This document shows positions 50,174 to 60,100 of a DNA stretch of 64,000 nt, one piece after another. Numbering within the stretch: position 1 is the first letter of the stretch; each line of letters starts with the position of its first letter. A program made the position numbers and the translations under genes. The notes under the pieces are model-generated. The model saw only the letters and a program-made list of their open reading frames with translations, searched no databases and was not told the origin of the DNA. The DNA lies in contig NZ_JACIDI010000002.1 in NCBI RefSeq assembly GCF_014196225.1, positions 124,001 through 188,000 of the forward strand. The letters run 5' to 3'. Source of the stretch: Bacteroides pyogenes. GTDB lineage: Bacteria; Bacteroidota; Bacteroidia; Bacteroidales; Bacteroidaceae.

Positions 50174-51955
50174 ATGAAACTTATCAAGATATTCATTGTA
50201 TTGTTTACTCTCGGACTGGGCGTTTCTTCCTGCGACTTCCTCGACAAAGAACCGTATCAGATTACTCCGAAGAACTTCTTTAAGAACAAGGACGACGCTT
50301 ACTCTTTCCTCACGGGAGTATACGCCACGCTGCAACAAGCACCTTTCTATGGAAACTCCTACCTTTTCCTCGTCGGAGGAGACGACCTCGGACACTACGG
50401 AGGTTCCGGACGCCCGCCTTATAAAACGGGATTGATTTGCAACAATGCCAACAGCAGCGACCCGGACGTTACTGCCCTCTGGTTCAACCTTTATGCAGGC
50501 ATCAACCGTGCCAATCTGTTTCTGGCGAATATTGATGCCGTGCCTGACATGAAAGATGAAGAGCGCCTGCAATATAAATCGGAAGCCCGCTTCCTTCGCG
50601 CTTTCTATTACTTCACGCTGGTGCAGTGCTGGGGCGATGTTCCCTTCAAGACTGTTTATACCGAAGAGGCAAAGAATCTGTCGATACCGCGGACTGACAA
50701 ACAGGAGATTTATGATTTCATCCTCACCGAAATGGCAGGATGCGCCAACAACCTGAGTTCGGCGGCAGAGTTAGGATACAAGCCCGGACGCATCTCCAAA
50801 TCGGCTGCATGGGGAATGATGGCAAGAGTATATCTGTTCAGAGCCGGCGAGCACTACCGCGACAAGGTAGCCGCCAATCCGGAGGCACAGAAAGAATACT
50901 TCAAGCAAGCAAGCCATTACGCGCAGTTGGTGATGAAAGAAGGCCACTCGCTCGCCCCTTATTATTGGAGCTATTTCATCGACATCTGCTCCGACCAGTA
51001 CAATACAACGGCTAACGAAAGCATCTGGGAAGTAGAGTTTGCGGGCAATCGCTCCAACGACATCCGCTCGGAAGGACGTATCGGGAACACCATCGGCATA
51101 AACTGCTGGGACTACTCTTCACAGACCAATGTATTGGGGAAAGAAGACCCCGGATTCGGATACGGATTTATCTACGCTACTCCCAAGCTGCTCGAACTCT
51201 ACGAAGCCAACGGAGACATCAACCGTTGCAACTGGAGCATCGCGCCGTTCACCTATACACGTTCCTCCAACAGCGGTACGGTAGACGGACGCTACTTTGA
51301 GTTCGGCAAGTTGGCGGAAGTAAAGAAACAATACTTCGACGAATCTTACAGCTACGGACCGGCAGACGATAAGCAAAAAAAAGGCGACCGCGAAAAGACC
51401 AAGCAAGCTTCGGACAACAACCGGAACAGGGTATGCGCGAAGTATCGCCGCGAATACGAAAACACCAAAAGCACCACGCTTGTCAAGAAGAGCAAGAACG
51501 ATACATCCATCAACTTCCCGCTTCTGCGCTACTCGGATGTGCTGCTGATGATTGCCGAAGCCGAGAATGAGCTGAACGGCGGACCGAACGCTTTGGCTTA
51601 CGACTGCATCAATAAAGTAAGAGAACGCGCCCGCCGGAACAAGAATGGCATGGAAGCTACTCCCGCCGATTTATCAGGACTCGACCAGGAAGGCTTCCGG
51701 AATGCGTTGAAAGATGAGCGTGCCATGGAGCTCTGTTTTGAGTACACCCGCCGATTCGACCTCATCCGCTGGGGAGAGTACATCGAAAAGATGAACGAAC
51801 TTGCGCCCGTTGCGCAAGCCGGAGGTTCGTGGACATTGGGAGCATCGAACGTATACACGTACTTCCAAATTTCACAGGCTTACAACTACTTCCCTATTCC
51901 GGCAAGCGAAATAGCGGTGAACAAACAGATTAACCGCAACAACCCGGGATGGTAA
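50174..51955 (+). CDS. SusD-family lipoprotein of the chondroitin-type locus (BT3331-like)
   Basis: 593 residues. Lipobox LGVSSC (Cys20), then DFLDKEPYQITPKNFF, the classical SusD opening. RFLRAFYYFTLVQCWGDVPF (about residues 138-157) and SAAWGMMARVYLFRAGEHYRDK are the conserved TPR helices; the closing part reads FPLLRYSDVLLMIAEAENELNG, DERAMELCFEYTRRFDLIRWGEYIEKM and NYFPIPASEIAVN, ending NNPGW. It lies 24 bp after susC and 35 bp before the SGBP gene. It should form the lid that captures glycosaminoglycan fragments over its SusC. Confidence 0.95.
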   Translation: MKLIKIFIVLFTLGLGVSSCDFLDKEPYQITPKNFFKNKDDAYSFLTGVYATLQQAPFYGNSYLFLVGGDDLGHYGGSGRPPYKTGLICNNANSSDPDVTALWFNLYAGINRANLFLANIDAVPDMKDEERLQYKSEARFLRAFYYFTLVQCWGDVPFKTVYTEEAKNLSIPRTDKQEIYDFILTEMAGCANNLSSAAELGYKPGRISKSAAWGMMARVYLFRAGEHYRDKVAANPEAQKEYFKQASHYAQLVMKEGHSLAPYYWSYFIDICSDQYNTTANESIWEVEFAGNRSNDIRSEGRIGNTIGINCWDYSSQTNVLGKEDPGFGYGFIYATPKLLELYEANGDINRCNWSIAPFTYTRSSNSGTVDGRYFEFGKLAEVKKQYFDESYSYGPADDKQKKGDREKTKQASDNNRNRVCAKYRREYENTKSTTLVKKSKNDTSINFPLLRYSDVLLMIAEAENELNGGPNALAYDCINKVRERARRNKNGMEATPADLSGLDQEGFRNALKDERAMELCFEYTRRFDLIRWGEYIEKMNELAPVAQAGGSWTLGASNVYTYFQISQAYNYFPIPASEIAVNKQINRNNPGW

Positions 51956-51990
51956 ACCCAAAAAAGAATACTTAAAAAAAGAAGCAAAAG

Positions 51991-53034
51991 ATGAAACGAT
52001 ATAAATTAGCAATCTTAGCAGGTGTCATGGGAGCCTTTGTCGCTTCCTGCGACAAAGAGCTGAAAGAAGACACCAAGCTGCACGTAAGCGTGGCAGCGGA
52101 AGAGAACGTCGGTTTCGACGGAAAGACCGTAACCGTAAAGAAGGGTACGCCCGTTACGTTCAACTTCAGTGGCGACCCCGACTTCATCACTTTCTTCAGC
52201 GGAGAAACCGGATATGAGTACGCGCACAAAGACCGCACGGAAATGACCGAAGCCGATGTGTTGAAGTGTAACCTTACATTCAGCATATGGGCGCAGAACG
52301 GCAAGGCGGAGAATATTCTATCGATGTATATAGCCGACTCCTTCCCCGGCATTGCCAAAAACAATTTCGAGGCAGACTCGACATTGGTAGAGAAGTTTGC
52401 ATGGTCGGAACTGATTCCGAAACACCAATTGCCGCAGAAAGTGGTGAACAGTGCCGACAAAGCGACTCCTTACGACATAGATTTGAAGCCTTATCTCGGC
52501 AAGAAGATTACGCTTGCCATTTGCTATAAAGGGGTATCCAACACCGACCCGCAATCGAGATTCAACTTCCTTGACATGCAAATAGAAAAGGCTTTCAACA
52601 ACGGACAATCTGAAGCAAAGCCGGCAAACAGCTTCGGGTTCACTCCTGTCAACATGGATAACAAAAAGAATTTCAAAGATCAGGAGAAAGCTTCATACAA
52701 GCCGAAGAAAGAAAACAAAGAGTATGGCTACGTGACCAACAATATAGCCGGTATCTGGAATCTGGCCAACCTGACGAAGTTCTTCATCCATTCGTCTAAT
52801 AAAGGAACGGATTTGAAGTACAGCTGGCTGGTATCCGACCCCATCTCTATCGACAATCTTTGCAATCCGGACATGGGTGTAGGCATCAAGAACATCACCC
52901 AGTCGCTGACGAGCTATACACATACCTATAAAGAAGCAGGTACATACACCGCCACGTTTGTAGCCAACAATGCGAACTACCTCCACCACGGCGGAGAAGT
53001 GGTTCGGGAGCTGACGATTCATGTAACTGAATAA
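51991..53034 (+). CDS. DUF5017-family surface glycan-binding lipoprotein (BT3330-like)
   Basis: 347 residues. Lipobox FVASC (Cys20). DUF5017 pattern: VGFDGKTVTVKKGTPVTFNFSGDPDFITFFSGETGYEYAHKDRT (about 40-83, a PKD-like beta sandwich), then a middle region with DLKPYLGKKITLAICYKG and a C-terminal Ig/PKD-like end (LTSYTHTYKEAGTYTATFVANNANYLHHGGEVVRELTIHVTE). It is third in the susC-susD operon, the standard place of a surface glycan-binding protein that helps retain polymer at the cell surface. A terminator follows 65 bp after the stop. The ligand is inferred from the locus, not from visible binding residues. Confidence 0.9.
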   Translation: MKRYKLAILAGVMGAFVASCDKELKEDTKLHVSVAAEENVGFDGKTVTVKKGTPVTFNFSGDPDFITFFSGETGYEYAHKDRTEMTEADVLKCNLTFSIWAQNGKAENILSMYIADSFPGIAKNNFEADSTLVEKFAWSELIPKHQLPQKVVNSADKATPYDIDLKPYLGKKITLAICYKGVSNTDPQSRFNFLDMQIEKAFNNGQSEAKPANSFGFTPVNMDNKKNFKDQEKASYKPKKENKEYGYVTNNIAGIWNLANLTKFFIHSSNKGTDLKYSWLVSDPISIDNLCNPDMGVGIKNITQSLTSYTHTYKEAGTYTATFVANNANYLHHGGEVVRELTIHVTE

Positions 53035-53098
53035 AGATATATTTTACCCCCAAGCAGATTAAAGAATCTAAAAAATCGACTTTAATCAAATTATCGCA

Positions 53099-53131
53099 AG
53101 AGAGGAACCGTGAGGCTCCTCTCTCTTTTTG
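53099..53131 (+). terminator. Terminator of the chondroitin-type susCD operon
   Basis: AGAGAGGA (53099-53106) pairs with TCCTCTCT (53117-53124), followed by CTTTTT. Confidence 0.85.
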
Positions 53132-53444
53132 ACGGCAGGCCGGATTGACAAATCTGCACGAAGGTTTATAAAGCAGGCTTACCGTGAATAGACCTTCGCA
53201 AGTAGGAGAGCGCCCCCCGTAAAAACAACTTGATAAGATTTGGCTCTTTGTTTCCTGCGCGGCTATTTCCCACGCGCTTCATCCGCTAACAACCCAAATC
53301 GTTTTTTATCCGGCAAAAGATGGCACAGAAGAAAAAAGTTCTTTACATTATTCTGCCGTATGAGGTACTTATTCAGCCATCCGGCAATATAGACTATCCG
53401 GCAAAACATTTCTTGAAACTGAATGAAAAATACCCGCCTTTTTG
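53132..53444. other. Intergenic sequence before repeat locus C
   Basis: No gene recognised. Three copies of ATCCGGCAA (53308, 53379, 53396) are the only structure seen. Confidence 0.4.
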
Positions 53445-53550
53445 CATATATATATCCACCACGCTGGACATATATGGCTACCGTGGTGAGTATATATGGC
53501 TACCGCGGTGAGTATATATGGCTACCACGGTGAGTATATATGCACACGGA
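53445..53550. repeat. TATATA/ACCGCGGT-type array, locus C (most regular)
   Basis: Four to five units; the central ones repeat exactly every 22 bp: GTGAGTATATATGGCTACC followed by GCG, then by ACG. CCGCGGT/CCACGGT palindromes alternate with TATATAT. It lies between convergent genes: 410 bp after the SGBP gene and about 185 bp after the sulfatase stop. Confidence 0.9.
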
Positions 53551-53734
53551 AACAGCAAAATATGCGTACTGGATCGAAAATATAAACCACTGAACAACAA
53601 CGAAATAAGAAAATCGAAGAAAAAGGATACGGGAAGGAGAAGACGCACATTTGCTCGCGGGGGCCGCTCCGGCTATCGGTGTATGAAGAGAACGGAAAAG
53701 CCGTAACCGGAAGCGGCGAGAAGCGATGAACATC

Positions 53735-55357
53735 TCATGGAAGGAAACGATTTTTATTTACAAAACGTCTATCGCCCTTAAACAGTTCTTTTACTTTCTC
53801 ATCGGGGTCGTTGTCGTTGTATTGCTCCTGAACATCTTTCAGCAGCGATATAAGTTCCGCCTGTTTGTCCGCATATTCCGGTTTTCCGAATACATTATTC
53901 AGTTCGCCCGGGTCGTTCTTCAAGTCATACATTTCCCATTCGTCTACATCATTGTAGAAATGAATCAGCTTAAACTCCGCCGTCCGGATTCCGTAATGCC
54001 GCTTTACCGAATGCTCTGCCGGATACTCGTAATAGTGGTAATAAGCCGCTTTTCTCCAGCCGTCGGGTATTTTGCCTTCATTGGTCAGAACAGGTTTCAG
54101 AGATTCCCCCTGAATGTCTTCCGGTATAGCCGCTCCTGCAAAATCCAACAGCGTAGGAGCGAAATCGACATTCATGGCAATGGCCTTCGAAACACTACCG
54201 GCTTTTATGGCCTTCGGATAACGGATAATCAGAGGCATACGTTGCGATTCTTCATACATAAAACGTTTATCGAACCACCCGTGCTCACCCAGAAAGAAAC
54301 CTTGATCTGATGTATAAATGACAATCGTATTATCCAGTTCTCCGGTTTTCTCCAGATAATCCAGCAAACGCCCTATATTCTCGTCCACAGCGACTGTCGT
54401 AGCCAGATAGTCACGCATATATTGCTGGTATTTCCAGCTTACCAGTTCCTTTCCTTTCAACTCGCCGCTACGGTATTCGGCGATTCGCTGCACATAAGCG
54501 GAGTCCCATCTATCCTGCACATGAGCGGGCATACGCTTATAAACCCGATACAGACGGTTGGTGGTATCTTTCAGCATATCTTCACGGGTCAGCAGTTTCA
54601 AATCCCAATCGTCGGTCAGCGTATGTTCAACAGACATATCCTGCCCTTTGGCCGCCGACCCTCTGTTTGCGTACGTATCGAAAAGCGTGGCAGGTTCGGG
54701 AAAGGTTGTATTGTTGAACATCCCCAAATGACGGGGCGCAGGCATCCAGTTGCGATGAGGAGCTTTTTGATGATACATCATACAGAACGGTCTACTCCTG
54801 TCTCTGTGTTCCAGATACTCAATAGCCTTGTCTGTAATAATATCTGTGACATAACCCTGCTCCACAATCTGCCGTCCATTCTCATTGAAGTCGGGATTAT
54901 AATAATCTCCCTGTTCATGCTGCCCGGTCAGGATACACCAATAATCAAATCCCTGAGGCTCTGTAATTAAATGCCACTTCCCGACAATCGAAGTCTGATA
55001 GCCTGCCTTTTGCAGCAACTTGGGAAAAGTCTGTTGGTTGCCGTCAAAAATGCTGGCATTGTCGGTGAACCCGTTGACATGGCTGAACTTACCGGTCAAT
55101 ATACAAGCCCTTGACGGCCCGGAGAGGGCATTGACCGCATAGCAATGATCCAAGCGGATTCCTTCGTTGGCAATTCTATCCATATTCGGTGTTTGAATAA
55201 AGCGTCCTCCGTAGCAGGACATGGCTTGCGTAGTATGATCATCCGTCATCATAAAAATGATGTTCGGACGCTTCGCCTCCTCTTTCGGTTTGCTCGAAGC
55301 ACAAGCACCCACACCGACGGCTGAAAGGGGCAGGAAGAGCAATGACAGGCGGTTCAT
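53735..55357 (-). CDS. S1-family sulfatase, GlcNAc-6-O-sulfatase-like
   Basis: 540 residues from MNRLSLLFLPLSAVGVGAC at 55357, the start that gives a compact lipoprotein signal; an in-frame ATG at 55384 would add nine residues. Fold start RPNIIFMMTDDHTTQAMSCYG; formylglycine motif SGPSR (Ser79-Arg83) in NALSGPSRACILTGKF, Ser form; SIVGKWHL; IYTSDQGFFLGEHGWFDKRFMYEESQRMPLIIRYP, typical of the S1_11-like group that includes GlcNAc-6-sulfatases such as BT4656 of the heparan sulfate locus. It is third gene after susC and susD on the minus strand (gap about 125 bp), so it probably desulfates the glycan imported by that pair. Mucin O-glycans, keratan or heparan sulfate are candidates. Confidence 0.85.
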   Translation of the reverse strand: MNRLSLLFLPLSAVGVGACASSKPKEEAKRPNIIFMMTDDHTTQAMSCYGGRFIQTPNMDRIANEGIRLDHCYAVNALSGPSRACILTGKFSHVNGFTDNASIFDGNQQTFPKLLQKAGYQTSIVGKWHLITEPQGFDYWCILTGQHEQGDYYNPDFNENGRQIVEQGYVTDIITDKAIEYLEHRDRSRPFCMMYHQKAPHRNWMPAPRHLGMFNNTTFPEPATLFDTYANRGSAAKGQDMSVEHTLTDDWDLKLLTREDMLKDTTNRLYRVYKRMPAHVQDRWDSAYVQRIAEYRSGELKGKELVSWKYQQYMRDYLATTVAVDENIGRLLDYLEKTGELDNTIVIYTSDQGFFLGEHGWFDKRFMYEESQRMPLIIRYPKAIKAGSVSKAIAMNVDFAPTLLDFAGAAIPEDIQGESLKPVLTNEGKIPDGWRKAAYYHYYEYPAEHSVKRHYGIRTAEFKLIHFYNDVDEWEMYDLKNDPGELNNVFGKPEYADKQAELISLLKDVQEQYNDNDPDEKVKELFKGDRRFVNKNRFLP

Positions 55358-55484
55358 TTCATGTAGCTTTAATCTGTTATCCATCTATGATTTTTTTTTC
55401 AAAAGTACGATGGAGAGAGTATAGACCCGGCGCTACAACCTCTCCATCCATGCTATATGATAATCAATGCAGTATTTCGTAGCT

Positions 55485-57155
55485 TTATTCGTAGCCCGGA
55501 TTATTCCGATTGTTCAATGCCGGATTAGATTGCAACTCTCCCAAAGGAATCGGAAAAAGCTCGTGCTGACCTTTGATAAACTTCTCGCCGGCCACATATT
55601 TTCCTTTAAGCGATTTATCCATCTTTTCTTGGAAGAGCTTTAATGTACTATCCAAGATTCCCCAGCGCAGCAGGTCGTACTTGCGCTGCCCCTCGAAAGC
55701 CAATTCAAAGCCGCGCTCCCAATAAAGAGCCGTACGGAACTTGCCGGCAGCATCTCCATCGTCGATATAGGGCAGATCATACACATGAGGAGCTTTCAGC
55801 AACGCGGCGTAGTTGGCATCTGTGACAGGAGTCGCTTTTGCGCGGACACGCACCGTATTCAGCAAATTCCAAGCCTCCGGAGTATTACCGGTTTCATTAT
55901 ACGCTTCGGCAGCCATCAATACGACGTCAGCATAGCGTAGCGGACAGTAGTTCACCCCTGTATTATTAGGATCTACAAATCCTCCGGGCATCCACTCTCT
56001 GCGCCACTTGCCCGGATACCAATCGGCGGATTTTGCATTCTCAACTTTCTTATGGGTTGCATTCTTCGCATCCCATTTATATTGGTAGGTACATACCATT
56101 ACATCTCTTCGTTCATCACCGGCTTCGAAGAAATTCTTCCATGCGGGCATCACACGGAAAAAGGCATTGGCACGCCCCCATGCATTGGAAGCAGCGTTCT
56201 TTCCCGGCGCTTCCACTTTCGGACCGTTATACGTTCCCCAAGTACCGGCATTATCCCTGTATGCCGTTCCGGTCGGGTTAAAAGCAATCTCCCATAAGCT
56301 TTCTTTCGAATTCAAAACACCGGCCGAATAATCCATAAACAATTGTTTGAAACCTCCTCCATAAAAGCCATGATAGCCTTTACTGCGGAAAGCGCTCCAT
56401 TCGGCAATTACAGCATTGAAATATTCGTTTCTCTTAACCTCGTCGGGACGGGTCAGGCTGCCGTCCTGCTGCAAGCTGTAACCGGCGCGCTGCAAGTAAA
56501 CACGCATCAGTAATGCATGGGCGGCTCCTTGTGAAGGAACTTCGGGCGAAAGTGAAGCGCTTCCTTTCTGCAGGTTTTCTTTGGCGAAAGTCAAATCGGC
56601 AATAATCTGATTATAGATTTCCTCACGGCTCACACGCCCATTAAAAGCGCTCTCGTATCCGGAAGTATAGGTCGTTTTAAACGGTACGTCGCCCCAATAC
56701 TTAATTAAATCGAATGCCAAGAAAGCGCGCAGGAAACGAGCTTGCGCCACCAGTTCCTTTAAATAGGCGTCTCCCTCGAAGCCCGGCATCTTCTCGATTC
56801 CTTCAATAGCAAAATTGGCACGGTCGATGCCCAGATACTTGTATTCCCAAAGAGTCGCAATCCACGTATTGGTCGGTTTCACCATATAATGAGCGATGTC
56901 GCGTCGGGTATTGTCCGTACCTGTTCCTTGTATATAATAGGTATCGTCCGAAGCGGGCATAGCCATCTCAAACTGTCCGTAATGCTTGTCTATAGACAAA
57001 CAATCGTAAATACCTGTCACAGACATTTTCGCCTGATCCTTGGTTCGGAAATAAGTATCTTTCTCGTAGTAGGAAACAGGTTTTTCAGTCAGTTCGCAAG
57101 CGCCGAATCCTACTGCTAACAGTGCGCCGAGCGCAATCATTTTATATTTTTTCAT
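55485..57155 (-). CDS. SusD-family lipoprotein of the third sulfatase locus
   Basis: 556 residues. Lipobox GFGAC (Cys20), then ELTEKPVSYYEKDTYFRTKDQAKMSVTGIYD. RFLRAFLAFDLIKYWGDVPFKTTYTSGYES (about 140-169), AHALLMRVYLQRAGYSLQQDG, PLRYADVVLMAAEAYNETGN and WERGFELAFEGQRKYDLLRWGILDSTLKLF are the conserved SusD blocks; it ends LFPIPLGELQSNPALNNRNNPGYE. It lies 22 bp after susC and about 100 bp before the sulfatase. It is expected to capture a sulfated GlcNAc-containing glycan at the surface. Confidence 0.94.
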   Translation of the reverse strand: MKKYKMIALGALLAVGFGACELTEKPVSYYEKDTYFRTKDQAKMSVTGIYDCLSIDKHYGQFEMAMPASDDTYYIQGTGTDNTRRDIAHYMVKPTNTWIATLWEYKYLGIDRANFAIEGIEKMPGFEGDAYLKELVAQARFLRAFLAFDLIKYWGDVPFKTTYTSGYESAFNGRVSREEIYNQIIADLTFAKENLQKGSASLSPEVPSQGAAHALLMRVYLQRAGYSLQQDGSLTRPDEVKRNEYFNAVIAEWSAFRSKGYHGFYGGGFKQLFMDYSAGVLNSKESLWEIAFNPTGTAYRDNAGTWGTYNGPKVEAPGKNAASNAWGRANAFFRVMPAWKNFFEAGDERRDVMVCTYQYKWDAKNATHKKVENAKSADWYPGKWRREWMPGGFVDPNNTGVNYCPLRYADVVLMAAEAYNETGNTPEAWNLLNTVRVRAKATPVTDANYAALLKAPHVYDLPYIDDGDAAGKFRTALYWERGFELAFEGQRKYDLLRWGILDSTLKLFQEKMDKSLKGKYVAGEKFIKGQHELFPIPLGELQSNPALNNRNNPGYE

Positions 57156-57177
57156 TGTATTCTCCTTTTAAGGTTCA

Positions 57178-60100
57178 TTAGAATGCTAAATTAACACCAA
57201 ACACAAACGAGCGACTCTTGGGATAAGCACCGAAGTCAACGCCCGGAGTCAGACTATGCCCCATTGTGGAAACTTCTGGGTCGAAGCCTGAATATTTGGT
57301 CCATGTCAGCAAGTTAGCTCCCGTAGCATAAATGCGCAGTTTGCTTAAGCCGGCTTTACCGATCACTCTCTTAGGGAAAGTATAACCTAAGGTAATATTG
57401 CTCAGCTTCAGGAAAGACCCGTCTTCCACAGCCCATGAATGAATATAGGTATCACCCACTTCGTTGTCATAAATGGCGGCAACGGTCTTTCCTCTGTTGA
57501 TAGCGGCCATCTCCTGCGGATCTGTAATCAATTCACCGGATTTGTTGACCAGCTCCCAGCGGTTCTCAGACGCGGCCACAGACAAAACGTTCTTGTTCTG
57601 CAAGGCTGTTTTGGTATTGGTCAGCTTGGTTGCATTGAGGACATCATTACCGAGACTGTAAGTCAGGAAGATGCTTAAATCGAAGTCTTTGTAAGTAAAG
57701 GTATTGTTGATACCGCCATAGACTTTCGGATAAGCGTTGCCGATGACGGTTTTGTCTGCTTCGGTAATCTTATTGTCTTCACTGCCGTCTATGTTCTTAA
57801 ACTTCCACATTCCCGGTTTTACATTGGCTTTATCACCGGCATGCGCAACACCGTCTTTAAGATGATAAGTCTTGGTTGCCGCATCATAATCGAAGTCGGA
57901 TACCTCGTACAAGCCTTCTGTCACATATCCGTACATTTGCCCCAATGGCTGGTGCACACCGATGATGTGGGTATTCTGATTGTACCCGAAATTAGCTTCC
58001 CACAACTGTACATCTTCACCGGTCAGCCTCTTTACAGAGTTCTTGTTGTGAGACAAAGTTACGGCAGTATTCCACGTAAAGCTTTTAGTGACGATATTGG
58101 CCGAATTGACAGTCAGGTCAATACCCTTGTTTTCCGTTTCACCGGCATTGATCACCATACTGTTATATCCCGATGAAGTGGGCAGTTTCGCATTCAGCAG
58201 CAAATTGCTGCTGCGATTTATGTAGAACTCCGGAGAAATTGTCAGGCGTTGGTTGAAGAATCCGAAGTCAAGGCCAAAGTTAAACGTCTTATTGGCTTCC
58301 CATTTCAAATCCGGATTAGGGATTTGTTTGGAGACATAGCCCGACTGTGTGGAGTCTCCATTGGGATAAGTGACCGAATTCAAGACCGCCAGGCTAAGGT
58401 AATTGCCAATACGGTTGTTACCTGCCATACCATAACCCAAACGAACCTTCAAGTCAGAGAACACGTTCAGTCTTTTCATAAATTCTTCTTCTCCCAAGCG
58501 CCAAGCGGCGGAGAATGCCGGAAAGTAACCCCATTTATTGTTCTTGCCGAATTTAGAAGAGCCGTCGGCACGAACCGAGGCAGTAAGCAAGTATCTATCT
58601 TTGAAACTATAGTTGAAACGGGTAAAGAAAGAAAGCAGTTTATCATCGTAATTTTCGCCCGATGCAACTTCGGTAGGCAATCCCAATGAAAGGTCTGCCA
58701 AGCCTATGTCGTCGTTCGGGAAGTTGGCAGCCGCTGCTTTAAAATGGCGGTTCCAACGGTTCACATACTCCTGACCTACCATAACAGTCACATCGTGTCC
58801 TTTCCCGGAACATTTATAGTTCAATACATTCGATGTTTGGAAACTTCCGTTCTCCAGATTTTGAATACTGCCATTAATGCTGGAACGCTTGGCTATTATC
58901 GACTTGTCGCCATAGAAAATACCGTTGCGACGTGTCTGATAGCGCATACCTGTGGTATTACGGAATGAGAGACCTTTAAGCAGTTTCCATGTAAAGCCTC
59001 CGTTAGCTTGGAACGTACGATATTCACGATCATTTGTCTCCTCTGCCGCAGAAAGCAAGGGATTTTGCATTACATTCCCCGCATCGTCCAAGAAAATAGG
59101 GTCTTCATCCTCCAATAACATATCATCCGTTCCATTGATTCCTATGGTAGGACGATACTGTAAAATATGCTGCATCTTATTGAAGCGGTCGCCTCCTTCG
59201 GAAGTACCCATACCGTAAATCTTCATCTGGTCGTAGCTGATACGGGCATTAACGCTTAAACGATTGTTCAATTTGTGATTCATATTGAACGAAATATTAT
59301 GCTTTTTGCTCCCGCTATATACCATGGCTCCTTCTTCATCGTAATAAGAATATCCCAGATTATAGTTCAGTTTATCCGTACCTCCGGAAACCCCTACGCG
59401 GTAGTTCTGTGTCAATGCCGTACGCCCCAAAGTCTCTTTCTGCCAATCCAAACCTTTACGATCAGCATAATTCGCTTCAATCTCACTATATTTCCCGTAA
59501 AGATTCTCAAAAGCCTTTGTTGCTTTATCCCAGTCTTCGGGGGTAGTAGCGCTGTAAACGCGACGCTCATAATCCAGCATGGCAAATTCGGAAGTAGAAA
59601 GTACGTCCAGCTTCTTCGCTATCTTCTTAAAGCCTATGTAGCTGTCGAATGTTACCGTAGATTTACCGCCTTTGCCTCCGCTCTTAGTGGTAATTACCAC
59701 AACTCCATTGGCGCCCCGCGCGCCATAAATGGCTGTGGCGGAAGCATCTTTCAATATGTCGATGGTTTCAATTTCCGCCGGATCGAGAGTTGACATGCCA
59801 TCTTCACTAGGAAAACCGTCGATGATGTACAACGGCTCATTGCTTTGAGTAATAGAAATACCTCCACGAACACGGATAGAGATAGAGGCTCCCGGGCTGC
59901 CTTCAGTCTGCATAACCTGCACTCCTGCCATACGTCCGGCCAATGCTTGGGTTATATCGGCTGTAGGGACTTTGGAAAGTTCTTTGCTATTCACGGAAGC
60001 TACCGAGCCGGTCAAGTCTTTACGCTTCACTGTGGCATAGCCGATGGCAACGACCTCATCCAGCATCACAGCATCAGCCTTCAATGTCACGTTAATAACA

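Noticed and set aside
53320..53511. 63-codon plus-strand frame running into repeat locus C
   Set aside because: Its C-terminal third is translated repeat sequence, and no promoter or ribosome-binding context is seen.
53445..53550. CRISPR array at the TATATA repeats
   Set aside because: The period is only 22 bp and there is no spacer; the units are contiguous.
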